A DNA stretch of 14,600 bases from Actinomycetota bacterium. Lineage in GTDB: Bacteria > Actinomycetota > Thermoleophilia > Gaiellales > Gaiellaceae. The notes below the pieces were generated by a model. That model saw nothing but the letters and a program-made list of their open reading frames with translations, ran no database searches and was not told the DNA's origin. The stretch spans positions 1 to 14,600 of the forward strand of contig JACCTK010000127.1 of assembly GCA_013812465.1 (NCBI GenBank), written 5' to 3'. Shown piece after piece: positions 1 to 6,774 of the stretch; positions within the stretch are counted from its first letter, which is position 1, and the number at the start of each line of letters is the position of its first letter. The position numbers were made by a program, and so were the translations under genes.

Positions 1-169
1 GTGCGTGGCCTCGGTCCAAACGTGAACCAACACACACGTGAAGGGAGCCGGCGTCGGGGATAGGCGTTGCCGACGCCCCGCACGGCACCCACCTGGCGAT
101 GCCAGGTTCTCGGGGGCTGGGGCATCATCGGCAGGGTGGAGCACTTTTTCGATCATCTAGCCTGACTCC
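1..169. other. Upstream spacer with two small hairpins, no gene recognised
   Basis: No reading frame of useful length starts or continues here; all three + frames meet stops (23-25, 39-41, 61-63), so at most the last few codons of an upstream gene could be present. Two dyads are visible: GGCGTCGG at 50-57 with CCGACGCC at 70-77 (12-base loop), and ACCTGGC at 91-97 with GCCAGGT at 101-107 (3-base loop). Neither is followed by a T run. They may be the terminator region of an upstream gene, but this is inference. The right end holds the mnmA promoter. Confidence 0.5.
158..163 (+). promoter_or_regulatory. -10-like element TAGCCT of mnmA (leaderless start)
   Basis: TAGCCT lies six bases before the ATG at 170, which would place the transcription start at or next to the A of the start codon. 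It is part of GATCATCTAG (151-160), a decamer found again in front of aroQ (9994-10003) and with one change in front of the DUF948 gene (1601-1610). No Shine-Dalgarno sequence precedes the ATG and no clear -35 is visible. Confidence 0.5.
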
Positions 170-1426
170 ATGGTCAGGGAGGTCATCGGTGATGCGACGC
201 GTGGCGACGAGTGGGCGCTCGTGAGACTGCTCGTGGACGGAGAGCGGATCGCGACCGCCGACGCGCATGGTCTCGACCGCTCGCTCGCCGGTCTGACGCT
301 GTTCGAGGCGGCGGCTGTGGGCGGCGAGGCGCTCGCGGTTGAAGCTCTCGCGGCAGCTCTGGGCCAAGTCTTTTGCGCCCACCCTCGGCCAGGGCGCGTG
401 GCCGTCGCGATGAGCGGGGGGGTGGATAGCGCAGTCACGCTGCTCCGCGCCGCACCGAACGCGGTTGGCGTCACGCTGCGTCTCTGGCAGGACCCGGCCG
501 GCCCATCCTCCGAGCGCGCCTGCTGCTCCTCGGAAGCGGTCGGCGCCGCCCGCGCCGCCTGCCATGCGCTGGGCGTCCCGCATGTGACGCTCGACTTGCG
601 CTAGGAGTTCCGCGAGGCGGTCGTCGACCCGTTCGTCGCCGGCTACGCGGCCGGCGACACCCCGAACCCGTGCACGCGCTGCAACGGCGCTTTCCGCTTC
701 GATGCCCTGCTCGCGTTCGCTTGCCGTGCGGGCGCAGAGACACTCTGGACCGGGCACTACGCGCGCGTCGTGGAGCGGGGCGGACGGCTGCTCGTCGCTC
801 GAGCCGCAGACAGCGCGAAGGATCAGTCCTACATGCTCTCGACGCTCGACCCGAGGCTGCTCGAGCGGGTGCGCTTCCCCTTGGGCGGGCAGTCCAAGGA
901 CGAGACGCGAGCCGAGGCGGCCAGCGCCGGCCTTGCCGCCGCCGCGCGTCCCGAGAGCCAGGAGGCCTGCTTTCTCGCCGGGGACGACTACCGGCGATTT
1001 CTGGAACGGCAGGGTCTGCCTCGCGCCGACGGCGAGATCGTCGACGAGGCAGGGACGGTCATGGGCCGGCACGACGGCTACTGGGCCTTCACCGCCGGTC
1101 AGCGCCGCGGTCTCCGCGTCGCGGCCGGGAGACCGCTCTACGTCCTGCGCACCGACCGCACGACGAACGCGGTTGTCGTCGGCGACCGCGAGGCGCTGGC
1201 TGTGACCCGAGTCGAGGCCACTGGGCGCCTCTACATCCCGGTCGAGCAAGCCCAGGCGAAGCTGCGCTATCGCTCGGCTCCGGTCCGTTCGCAGGTCGCG
1301 GCCGCGACCTGCGGCTTTCGACTCGAGCTAGAGGAACCTGCGCACGGAGTCGCGACAGGCCAGGTCGCGGCGCTCTACGACCGCGATGCGGTGGTGGGCG
1401 CAGGTGTCATCACTGACGTTGACTAG
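170..1426 (+). CDS. mnmA: tRNA-specific 2-thiouridylase MnmA, interrupted by an in-frame TAG (possible pseudogene)
   Basis: MnmA uses ATP and persulfide sulfur to thiolate the wobble uridine of tRNA for Lys, Glu and Gln in the cytoplasm. The frame carries the PP-loop SGGVDS (residues 82-87), a CC pair (118-119), TPNPCTRCN with the first catalytic Cys (C171), KDQSYML, and ESQEACF with the second catalytic Cys (C267), then the GQRRGL and C-terminal barrel part. A TAG at 602-604 (residue 145) interrupts the frame in LDLR-*-EFREAVV, where homologues usually carry Glu or Gln; the frame stays open on both sides, so this is one base change and not a frameshift. The product stopping at 601 would have the PP-loop but neither catalytic Cys. 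Residues 1-66 before the usual start of MnmA resemble a worn NifU/IscU-like scaffold domain. The ATG is bounded by a TAG at 158-160 in frame. Family call sure; integrity unsure (sequencing error, recoding or decay). Confidence 0.85.
602..604 (+). other. In-frame amber codon inside mnmA
   Basis: The codons read gac ttg cgc TAG gag ttc cgc. Conserved MnmA sequence continues without frame change on both sides. A GAG or CAG to TAG substitution would explain it. TAG also ends at least four other genes of the window (mnmA itself, the DUF948 gene, aroKB, pepP), so a general reassignment of TAG is not supported. Confidence 0.9.
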
Positions 1427-1439
1427 GCGACGCGGTCAT

Positions 1440-1610
1440 CTAGATGGTTGATTCCGGATAGGCGTGTGCTCGGGGATGGCTGAGACCAAGCATGGCGCGG
1501 GGAGCGGTGACGGCGGGTATCGGTGGATACGTGTCGTCGCCGATCGTCGTGCCAGGCGCCGTGTCGCAGCCACCAGCCGCGCGTGCGGCTATCCGGAATC
1601 AATCATCTAG
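1440..1610. repeat. 171-bp spacer element with 22-bp inverted-repeat ends
   Basis: The left end 1440-1461 (starts CTAGATGGTTGATTCC) is the reverse complement of the right end 1589-1610 (ends GGAATCAATCATCTAG) with a single mismatch over 22 bases. The inner 14 bases match perfectly (TTGATTCCGGATAG with CTATCCGGAATCAA). Both ends finish in CTAG, which could be a 4-base target duplication outside 18-bp inverted ends. About 127 bases lie between the arms with no credible reading frame. This fits a MITE-like element; another reading is a promoter segment copied in inverted orientation, because the right arm forms the -10 region of the next gene. The loop is too long for a simple terminator. Confidence 0.65.
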
Positions 1611-1613
1611 GAT
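1608..1613 (+). promoter_or_regulatory. -10-like element TAGGAT of the DUF948 gene (leaderless start)
   Basis: TAGGAT ends seven bases before the GTG at 1621, and the preceding bases AATCATC match the region before mnmA and aroQ. The element sits at the edge of the right arm of the 1440-1610 inverted repeat. No Shine-Dalgarno sequence is present, which favours leaderless transcription starting at the GTG. Confidence 0.5.
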
Positions 1614-1620
1614 CCGCCGG

Positions 1621-2109
1621 GTGAGTGTTCTGGCCTCGACCTCCGGCGATGTCCTCGACTACGCGCTGGCCGCGTTCTTCATCCTGAGCGGGCTCGGGCT
1701 CGCGTACATGCTGGTACGCCTCGGCGGCGCCTTTGGCCGGCTCTCGTCCTTCATCCAGGGCACCGAGCGGGACCTCCTGCCGGTGATCGTCAAAGCCGGC
1801 GGTACCGTCGACCGCGTCAACGACCAGATCGTGAAGCTCGACGTGGTGACCGATAGCGCCGTGTCCATGGCGGATAGCGCGGACACCGCCGTGCGGGCGG
1901 TCTCGACCGCGCTCACGACTCCCGTGAAGAAGGTCACCGGGCTCGCGGCAGCGGTCTCTCACGGGTTCTCCGCCTTCCGCGCGCGGCACGACGTCGGGGA
2001 GGCGGTCACGGTGGCGAAGGAAGCGGCGGCGCGACGCGAGAGCGAGCTGGACGACGAGCTCCGCGGTGCCGGCCGGAGCACGACCGACGGTGCCCCGCCG
2101 CTGTCATAG
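1621..2109 (+). CDS. DUF948-like single-pass membrane protein
   Basis: The 162-residue product has one N-terminal hydrophobic segment (about residues 13-34, DYALAAFFILSGLGLAYMLV), then a long stretch rich in Val, Asp, Ala and Thr with spaced hydrophobics (about 45-115), typical of the coiled region in DUF948 proteins, and a charged, helical tail with many Glu and Arg (127-148). DUF948 proteins are small membrane-anchored helical proteins of unknown biochemical role, common near alaS or mnmA in Gram-positive genomes. I chose GTG 1621 because the hydrophobic segment follows at once and a -10-like TAGGAT sits seven bases upstream; the upstream ATG at 1492 would add 43 residues of low-complexity sequence encoded by the inverted-repeat element. 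No enzymatic motif is seen. Confident as a gene, moderate for the family. Confidence 0.75.
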   Translation: MSVLASTSGDVLDYALAAFFILSGLGLAYMLVRLGGAFGRLSSFIQGTERDLLPVIVKAGGTVDRVNDQIVKLDVVTDSAVSMADSADTAVRAVSTALTTPVKKVTGLAAAVSHGFSAFRARHDVGEAVTVAKEAAARRESELDDELRGAGRSTTDGAPPLS

Positions 2110-2196
2110 GTCGGCTTCCTCTTCGCACCGGGGGTGACGCCCAACGATGGCTGGCTGCTGTGGGTTCCGTGTTGTGGTTGGTCTGGCCTGACAAGC

Positions 2197-2201
2197 AGGA
2201 G
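2197..2201 (+). promoter_or_regulatory. Strong Shine-Dalgarno AGGAG before the small reading frame
   Basis: AGGAG followed by eight bases (CGATAAGC) and ATG. It stands out because most other starts in this window have no such site. Confidence 0.5.
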
Positions 2202-2209
2202 CGATAAGC

Positions 2210-2347
2210 ATGGAAACGAGGGAAACTCATCTTGGTGGGGACCAGCCTCTACTGATCTCGGACGATGACGCGCCAACGCTCGGGGTTGCACGACCAAGGA
2301 GTATCCGGCGCATCAGCCGCAGTCGCGGCGTGGCATCGGCGAAGTGA
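2210..2347 (+). CDS. Possible 45-residue small protein, function unknown
   Basis: An ATG at 2210 follows AGGAG (2197-2201) with an ideal eight-base spacing, the clearest Shine-Dalgarno site in the window. The product begins METRETHLGGDQPLL, continues with an acidic ISDDDAP part and ends in a basic, Arg/Ser-rich half (RPRSIRRISRSRG) before TGA at 2345-2347. There is no hydrophobic segment and no family that I recognise. It lies alone in the 255-base gap before alaS, 17 bases short of the alaS start, so it could be a separate small protein or an upstream leader reading frame; it has no alanine-codon run that would suggest attenuation. Codon bias cannot be judged well at this length. Reality rests on the ribosome binding site alone. 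Confidence 0.4.
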   Translation: METRETHLGGDQPLLISDDDAPTLGVARPRSIRRISRSRGVASAK

Positions 2348-2355
2348 ACGGCTCG

Positions 2356-2361
2356 TAGAAT
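2356..2361 (+). promoter_or_regulatory. -10-like element TAGAAT of alaS (leaderless start)
   Basis: TAGAAT ends three bases before the ATG at 2365 and six bases before a second ATG at 2368. The spacing seen at other genes here (six to seven bases) favours 2368 as first transcribed base and start codon. No Shine-Dalgarno motif lies between the hexamer and the start. Confidence 0.5.
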
Positions 2362-2364
2362 CCC

Positions 2365-4908
2365 ATGATGCGGACGACTCCTGAGCTGCGCGAGGCCTTC
2401 CAGTGCTTCTTCGAGGAGAAGGGCCACCTGCGGGTGCCGTCCGCCTCCTTGGTACCGCGTGCGGACGACCACTCGACGCTCCTGACGAGCGCCGGCATGC
2501 AGCCGCAGATGCCGTACTTCCTCGGCCGCGAGGATCCGCCTGCGCTCTTGACGACGACGAGCCAGAAGGTGTTCCGGACGCCGGACATCGACGACGTCGG
2601 GCTCGACACGTACCACCTGACCTTCTTCGAGATGCTCGGCAACTTCTCGTTCGGGCTGTACTACAAGCAGGGCGCGATCGAGCTCGCAACCGAGTTCATG
2701 CGCGAGCGGATGCAGCTCGACTGGGACCGGCTCTGGGTGACCGTGCACGCGGGCGACCCGCAGCTGAAGCTCGGACCGGACGAGGTCGCGATCGAGCTCT
2801 GGAAGAAGGTCGGGATGCCTGCCGAGCGGATCGTTCCGCTTCCGAGCTCCGAGAACTTCTGGTCGGTCGGAGGGCCAGGGCCGTGTGGCCCCGACTCGGA
2901 GATCTACTGGGACTGGGGCGAGCAAGCGGGCTGTGGGAACGCCGACTGCGCGCCCGGGTGCACCCGCTGCGAGCGGTTCCTGGAGTTCTGGAACCTCGTC
3001 TTCATGGAGTTCGAGCAGCGCTCCGACGGCACGCTGGCGCCGCTCCCCTCGCAGAACATCGACACCGGGATGGGGCTCGAGCGGGCAGCCCGCATCCTCC
3101 AGGGCGTGCCGTCCGTCTACGAGATTGACGGGTTCAAGCACATCATGGACTGGATCGCGGCCGAGTCAGGCGTCGCGTACGGCGACTCGCCCGAAGCCAC
3201 GAAGGCGCATCGCATCCTCGCCGACAACGGACGCGGGATGACGTTCCTGGTCGGCGACGGCGTCACGCCTTCGAACGAGGGTCGCGGGTATGTCTTGCGG
3301 CGGATCATCCGGAGAGCGGTGCTGCGAGCGCGGCGCATCGGCCTGAGCGACGTCTACCGGCTCCCCGCAGTGGTCGTCGCGCAGATGAGCGGCGCGTATC
3401 CTGAGCTCGGCGAGCAGCAGGCTGAGATCGAACGCGTCGTCCGCGCCGAGGAGGAGCGGTTCGGAGAGACGCTCGAGCGCGGAATGCGCCTGTTCGACGA
3501 CCTTGCCGACAACCAGGCCGTGTCGGGCGCCGAGGCATTCACGCTCGCGGCGACCTACGGGTTTCCGCTCGAGCTCACCGTCGAGCTAGCGGGCGAGCGC
3601 GGGCAGGCGGTGGACGTGGACGGCTACACGGCGGAGATGGAGCGGCACCGGGAGATCTCGCGCGCAGCGGGTGGGGCTGAAACCCAGCGTGCAGCCGAGT
3701 TTGCGCGGGAGGCGGGATTCGCGTCCGAGTTCGTCGGCGACCGGAAGGTCGACGTTCTCACCCAGATCGGCGCTCTCGAGGAGCTCGAGGACGGCCTCTT
3801 CCTCGCGAAGCTGCGCGAGTCGCCGTTCTATCCGGCGGGGGGCGGTCAGGTGACCGACCAGGGCTGGATCGAGCTCGACTCCGATGCGGAGACGCGCGCG
3901 GAGCTCGTCGATGCCCTCCGTTTCGACTCCGACCAGGTCTTGCTGCTACGTGGCGCCGGATTCGCCGCCGCCGACCGCGTTCGCGCGGTGGCGAGCTGGA
4001 GCGCGCGCCTTCCGACGATGGCGAACCACACCGGCACGCATCTGCTCCATCAGGCGCTGCGCGAGGTGCTCGGCGACCACGTTCAGCAGGCGGGGTCGGC
4101 CGTTCGGCCGGACAAGCTCCGCTTCGACTTCACGCACGGACAAGCGCTCGGCGCGGACGAGCGCGACGAGGTCGAGCGCCGCGTGAACGAGAAGATCTTC
4201 GAAGGACTGCCGGTGCACGTCTTCGAGACGCCGATCGAGGAAGCCCGCCGGCTCGGGGCGATGATGCTCTTCGGCGAGAAGTACGGGGACATCGTGCGCG
4301 TCGTCGAGATCCCGGGCTACTCGGCGGAGCTCTGCGGCGGGACGCACGTGCGGTCGACCGCTGAGGTCGGGGCCTTCGCGATTCTCTCGGAGGGCTCGAT
4401 CGGGTCCGGGTCTCGCCGCATCGAGGCGGTGACCTCGGGCGCCGCGTGGGCGTACCTGCGTGAGCGCTCACGCGAAGCGGACGAGCTCAGGGCGGAGCTG
4501 AGCGAGCTGCGAAAGACCGCGCGGGTGAAGCCTCCTGTGGCGCCCGCGATCGCGACCGCTCCTGAGCCGGAGATCAAAACCGAGAAGGGGGTCCACGTGA
4601 TCGTGCAGCGGGTCGAGGGTTACGACTCCGACGGCCTGCTCGATCTCTCGGACCGCTTCAAGCAGGGCAATGCGCCCGCCGCCGTCGTGCTCGGCACCAG
4701 CGAGAACGGCACGGTGCATTTGGTCGCGAACTTCGACACGTCGGTCGCGGAGCGGATCAGCGCCTCGGACGTCGTTCGCCAGGCGGCGGCCATCGTTGGC
4801 GGCGGCGGCGGGGGGCGCCCGACGATGGCGCGCGCGGGCGGCAAGGATCCGGAGAAGCTTCCAGGAGCCCTGGCAGAGGCCGAGCGTCTGATCCTGAGCG
4901 CGCTGTGA
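2365..4908 (+). CDS. alaS: Alanine-tRNA ligase (AlaRS)
   Basis: AlaRS charges tRNA-Ala with alanine and clears mischarged serine or glycine. The 847-residue length is near the family norm of about 870. The N-terminal class II domain shows TSAGMQPQMPYFLG, FFEMLGNFSFG, GPCGPDSEI and FWNLVFMEF; the editing domain shows HTGTHLLH and CGGTHV; the C-terminal DHHA1 domain ends with a glycine run and GRPTMARAGGKDPEKL. Residues 190-202 hold C-x4-C-x3-C-x2-C (C190, C195, C199, C202), a possible metal knuckle in the loop between GPCGPDSEI and the FWNLVFMEF motif. The usual GPCGPC has Asp in place of the second Cys. Two ATGs (2365, 2368) are possible starts; the -10-like TAGAAT favours 2368, which would drop one Met. 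The stop overlaps the ruvX start (GTGA), implying coupled translation. Confidence 0.97.
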   Translation: MMRTTPELREAFQCFFEEKGHLRVPSASLVPRADDHSTLLTSAGMQPQMPYFLGREDPPALLTTTSQKVFRTPDIDDVGLDTYHLTFFEMLGNFSFGLYYKQGAIELATEFMRERMQLDWDRLWVTVHAGDPQLKLGPDEVAIELWKKVGMPAERIVPLPSSENFWSVGGPGPCGPDSEIYWDWGEQAGCGNADCAPGCTRCERFLEFWNLVFMEFEQRSDGTLAPLPSQNIDTGMGLERAARILQGVPSVYEIDGFKHIMDWIAAESGVAYGDSPEATKAHRILADNGRGMTFLVGDGVTPSNEGRGYVLRRIIRRAVLRARRIGLSDVYRLPAVVVAQMSGAYPELGEQQAEIERVVRAEEERFGETLERGMRLFDDLADNQAVSGAEAFTLAATYGFPLELTVELAGERGQAVDVDGYTAEMERHREISRAAGGAETQRAAEFAREAGFASEFVGDRKVDVLTQIGALEELEDGLFLAKLRESPFYPAGGGQVTDQGWIELDSDAETRAELVDALRFDSDQVLLLRGAGFAAADRVRAVASWSARLPTMANHTGTHLLHQALREVLGDHVQQAGSAVRPDKLRFDFTHGQALGADERDEVERRVNEKIFEGLPVHVFETPIEEARRLGAMMLFGEKYGDIVRVVEIPGYSAELCGGTHVRSTAEVGAFAILSEGSIGSGSRRIEAVTSGAAWAYLRERSREADELRAELSELRKTARVKPPVAPAIATAPEPEIKTEKGVHVIVQRVEGYDSDGLLDLSDRFKQGNAPAAVVLGTSENGTVHLVANFDTSVAERISASDVVRQAAAIVGGGGGGRPTMARAGGKDPEKLPGALAEAERLILSAL

Positions 4909-5294
4909 AGATCCTCGCGCTCGACTACGGCGCCGCGCGGACCGGCGTCGCCGTCACGGATGTGACGGGCACGATCGCGAGGCCGCTCGAAGTCGTCGAG
5001 CGAGCCGCGACACCCGACGGGCTGGCGCGCGTGCGCGAGATCGTCGCGGAGCACGAGGCAGAGCGCGTCGTCGTCGGTCTCCCGTTGACGCTGCGCGGGG
5101 AGCGCGGGCGTCAGGCGCTCGAGACGGAGGAGTTCGTGTACGCGCTGCGCGCGCTTCTCGCGGTTCCCGTCGAGAGCTACGACGAGCGGTTCACGACGAC
5201 CCTGGCGGCGGGCGCCCCCGGCGCGGCGGCGGAAGACGCCCGCGCTGCCGCGCATCTCCTCGAGAGCTATCTCACCAGGATGCGCGCGAGATGA
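4905..5294 (+). CDS. ruvX: YqgF/RuvX-type nuclease (pre-16S rRNA processing, putative Holliday junction resolvase)
   Basis: The 129-residue protein has the RNase H-like fold signature of YqgF: DYGAARTGVAV with D7, VVVGLP (54-60), SYDERFTT with E94, and a C-terminal EDARAAAHLLESYL with D111, the three acidic positions expected for metal-dependent catalysis. Known family members process the 5' end of 16S rRNA in E. coli and cleave branched nucleic acid in other species; which applies here cannot be read from the sequence. The GTG start overlaps the alaS stop by three bases (GTGA) and its own stop overlaps the mltG start (ATGA), so alaS-ruvX-mltG form one translationally coupled unit, an order found widely in actinobacteria and firmicutes. 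Confidence 0.93.
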   Translation: MKILALDYGAARTGVAVTDVTGTIARPLEVVERAATPDGLARVREIVAEHEAERVVVGLPLTLRGERGRQALETEEFVYALRALLAVPVESYDERFTTTLAAGAPGAAAEDARAAAHLLESYLTRMRAR

Positions 5295-6130
5295 GATTGG
5301 GTCGGGCGCTCACCCTCGGAATCTTGCTGATCGTCTTGGCGGGATGCCGGCACGAGGATCCACCGCCACCCCCGCCGGTCCAGACTGCGCCTCCGCTCGC
5401 GCGCCTGCGGATCATCTTCCCCGAGGGGTTCACGCGGCGTGACATGGTCGAGCGTGTCGGCGCTGTGCGCGAGATCGCCATCCGCAAGCGAAGGATCAAG
5501 CCGCGGCTGACCTCCGCCGCGTATCTCCGAGCCAGCGCGCGCGCGACGCCTCCTGCGGAGTTCCGAAAGGACTGGTCGCGAGCCCGCTCGAGCGAGGGCT
5601 TCCTTTTCCCGGCGACGTACGAGTTTACGAAGCTCACCACGTCGGAGCGGCTCGTCTCGGACCAGCTCGCCTTCTTCCGGCGGCAGTGGCGGAGTGTCGA
5701 TCTCGGCTATGCGAAATCGAAGAAGCTCACCCCGTACGACGTGCTGATCATCGCCTCGATGATCGAGAAGGAGACGGTCGCGCCCGAGGAGCGCCGGCTC
5801 GTGTCGGCCGTGATCTACAACCGGCTCCGAAACGGGATGCCGCTCGGGATCGACGCGACGATCCGTTACGGGAGGAATGTTCCCGGGACCGAATCCTTGA
5901 AGGAGTCCGATCTCGAGACCGACAGCCCCTACAACACGAGACTGCGCCTCGGCCTCCCGCCGACGCCGATCTCGAATCCGGGCATCGCGTCGATCCGCGC
6001 TGCCGCGAGACCTGCCCGCGTCGACTACCTGTTCTTCGTCCGCAAGCCGGACGAAGTGCATCACTTCTTCACGGCGAGCGAGTCGCACTTCTTCCAGAAG
6101 AAGTGCGAGTACGGCTTCGGCTGCGGCTGA
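5291..6130 (+). CDS. mltG: Endolytic murein transglycosylase MltG, with lipoprotein-type signal
   Basis: MltG cuts newly made glycan strands at the outer face of the membrane and is thought to end peptidoglycan polymerisation. The 279-residue product shows the YceG/MltG core: EGFLFPATYEF (102-112), ASMIEKET (155-162) with E159 at the catalytic Glu position, VIYNRLRNGMPLGIDATIRYG, and SPYNTRLRLGLPPTPISNPGIASI. Most MltG proteins have an uncleaved transmembrane anchor. This one has a short basic and hydrophobic leader ending in LAGC (16-19), a lipobox, followed by a Pro-rich linker (24-29), so it may be a lipid-anchored lipoprotein. The LysM-like segment that often precedes the core is short. 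The start overlaps the ruvX stop by four bases. The C-terminus ends in an unusual Cys-containing tail (KKCEYGFGCG). Confidence 0.93.
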   Translation: MRLGRALTLGILLIVLAGCRHEDPPPPPPVQTAPPLARLRIIFPEGFTRRDMVERVGAVREIAIRKRRIKPRLTSAAYLRASARATPPAEFRKDWSRARSSEGFLFPATYEFTKLTTSERLVSDQLAFFRRQWRSVDLGYAKSKKLTPYDVLIIASMIEKETVAPEERRLVSAVIYNRLRNGMPLGIDATIRYGRNVPGTESLKESDLETDSPYNTRLRLGLPPTPISNPGIASIRAAARPARVDYLFFVRKPDEVHHFFTASESHFFQKKCEYGFGCG

Positions 6131-6300
6131 CGTTAGCTGTCGCCGTTCGGCTGAGTCGGCACAAGGCGTTCACCATCCGTTGTTTCTTCTTCGTTAGCGT
6201 GGTATCAGGACACGGGAGTGCCCTAGGGGAGGTTGAGTTCGAGGGAGGTTAGAGCTCGGGGCACGGCGACGAGCGGTCAGCGGGGAGATACTGCGCGTCG
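6131..6300. other. Spacer between mltG and the Nudix gene, possible promoter
   Basis: No gene seen. A promoter-like pair TTGTTT (6180-6185) and TATCAG (6203-6208) is spaced by 17 bases. The palindrome CCCTAGGG (6221-6228) follows, then two near-copies of GGGAGGTT (first within 6225-6235, second at 6242-6250). GATACT at 6287-6292 lies eight bases before the Nudix ATG and could be the -10 of a nearly leaderless transcript. No T run or strong hairpin marks a terminator after mltG. Confidence 0.35.
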
Positions 6301-6774
6301 ATGACGAGCTTCTATCGCGATCCGGATTCGCCGCCACCGAATGTTCCGCGCAGGATCGGCGTGACGGCTCTCATCGAGCGCGACGGAGCCATCCTCGTCG
6401 AGCATCGCGCCGACAACCCAACCGACGAGTGGGCGTTCATCGGAGGAGGCGTCGGCGACGGCGATTCGCTTCTCGCTGCGCTTCACCGCGAGGTTCGCGA
6501 GGAGACGGGGTTCGACGTCGAGCACGCGGAGCTGTTCGGACTGTTCTCCGATCCGACTCGGATCATCGCGTGCCCCGATGGGACCATCTGCAGCTTCGTC
6601 TCGGTCGTGTTTCGCGTCGTTACGGAAGGGACTGCCGAGCCCACCCTGGGCAATGAGTCGCGCGAGATGCGGTTCGTTTTGCGCGATGAGTTCGCCGATC
6701 TCCTCTTCTGGCCCGCGCAACGACCGATTCGGGATGCGTACCTGGCTTTCGACGGCAACGTCGTTGTCGAGTGA
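6301..6774 (+). CDS. Nudix hydrolase, substrate unknown
   Basis: Nudix proteins hydrolyse nucleoside diphosphates linked to other groups (for example ADP-ribose, NADH, oxidised nucleotides, or coenzyme A). The 157-residue product carries the Nudix box at 49-71, including REVREETGF; the catalytic REV-x-EE core is intact, but the first Glu of the box consensus is Asp (D55). The rest (PRRIGVTALIERDG, SDPTRIIACPDGT, SFVSVVFRV) resembles small stand-alone members with an ADP-ribose/NAD-type profile, which does not fix the substrate. Its TGA stop overlaps the aroE start (GTGA), so it is translated together with the shikimate genes, though no known pathway step there needs it. The ATG start is supported by a GATACT element eight bases upstream, not by a Shine-Dalgarno site. 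Confidence 0.9.
   Translation: MTSFYRDPDSPPPNVPRRIGVTALIERDGAILVEHRADNPTDEWAFIGGGVGDGDSLLAALHREVREETGFDVEHAELFGLFSDPTRIIACPDGTICSFVSVVFRVVTEGTAEPTLGNESREMRFVLRDEFADLLFWPAQRPIRDAYLAFDGNVVVE

Noticed and set aside
602..604. Genome-wide reassignment of TAG to an amino acid
   Set aside because: TAG is the natural stop of several intact genes here (DUF948 gene, aroKB, pepP), each ending at the expected C-terminus.
603..772. Reinitiation after the mnmA amber using the overlapping AGGAG (603-607)
   Set aside because: No ATG, GTG or TTG follows at a usable distance in frame; the next in-frame start (GTG 770) lies after the catalytic Cys171.
125..1249. Long open frame on the - strand opposite mnmA (374 codons)
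   Set aside because: The protein is Arg/Ala/Gly-rich low-complexity with no motif; it mirrors the conserved + strand gene, as expected in high-GC DNA.
2232..2246. T-box-like TTGGTGGGGACCAGC upstream of alaS
   Set aside because: It has one extra base compared with the AGGGTGGNACCGCG core, no specifier stem is apparent, and it lies inside the small reading frame upstream of a likely leaderless alaS promoter.
6235..6250. tRNA T-arm-like GAGTTCGAGGG in the mltG-Nudix spacer
   Set aside because: The TTCRANNC pattern fails at its last base and no acceptor or anticodon stem can be built around it.
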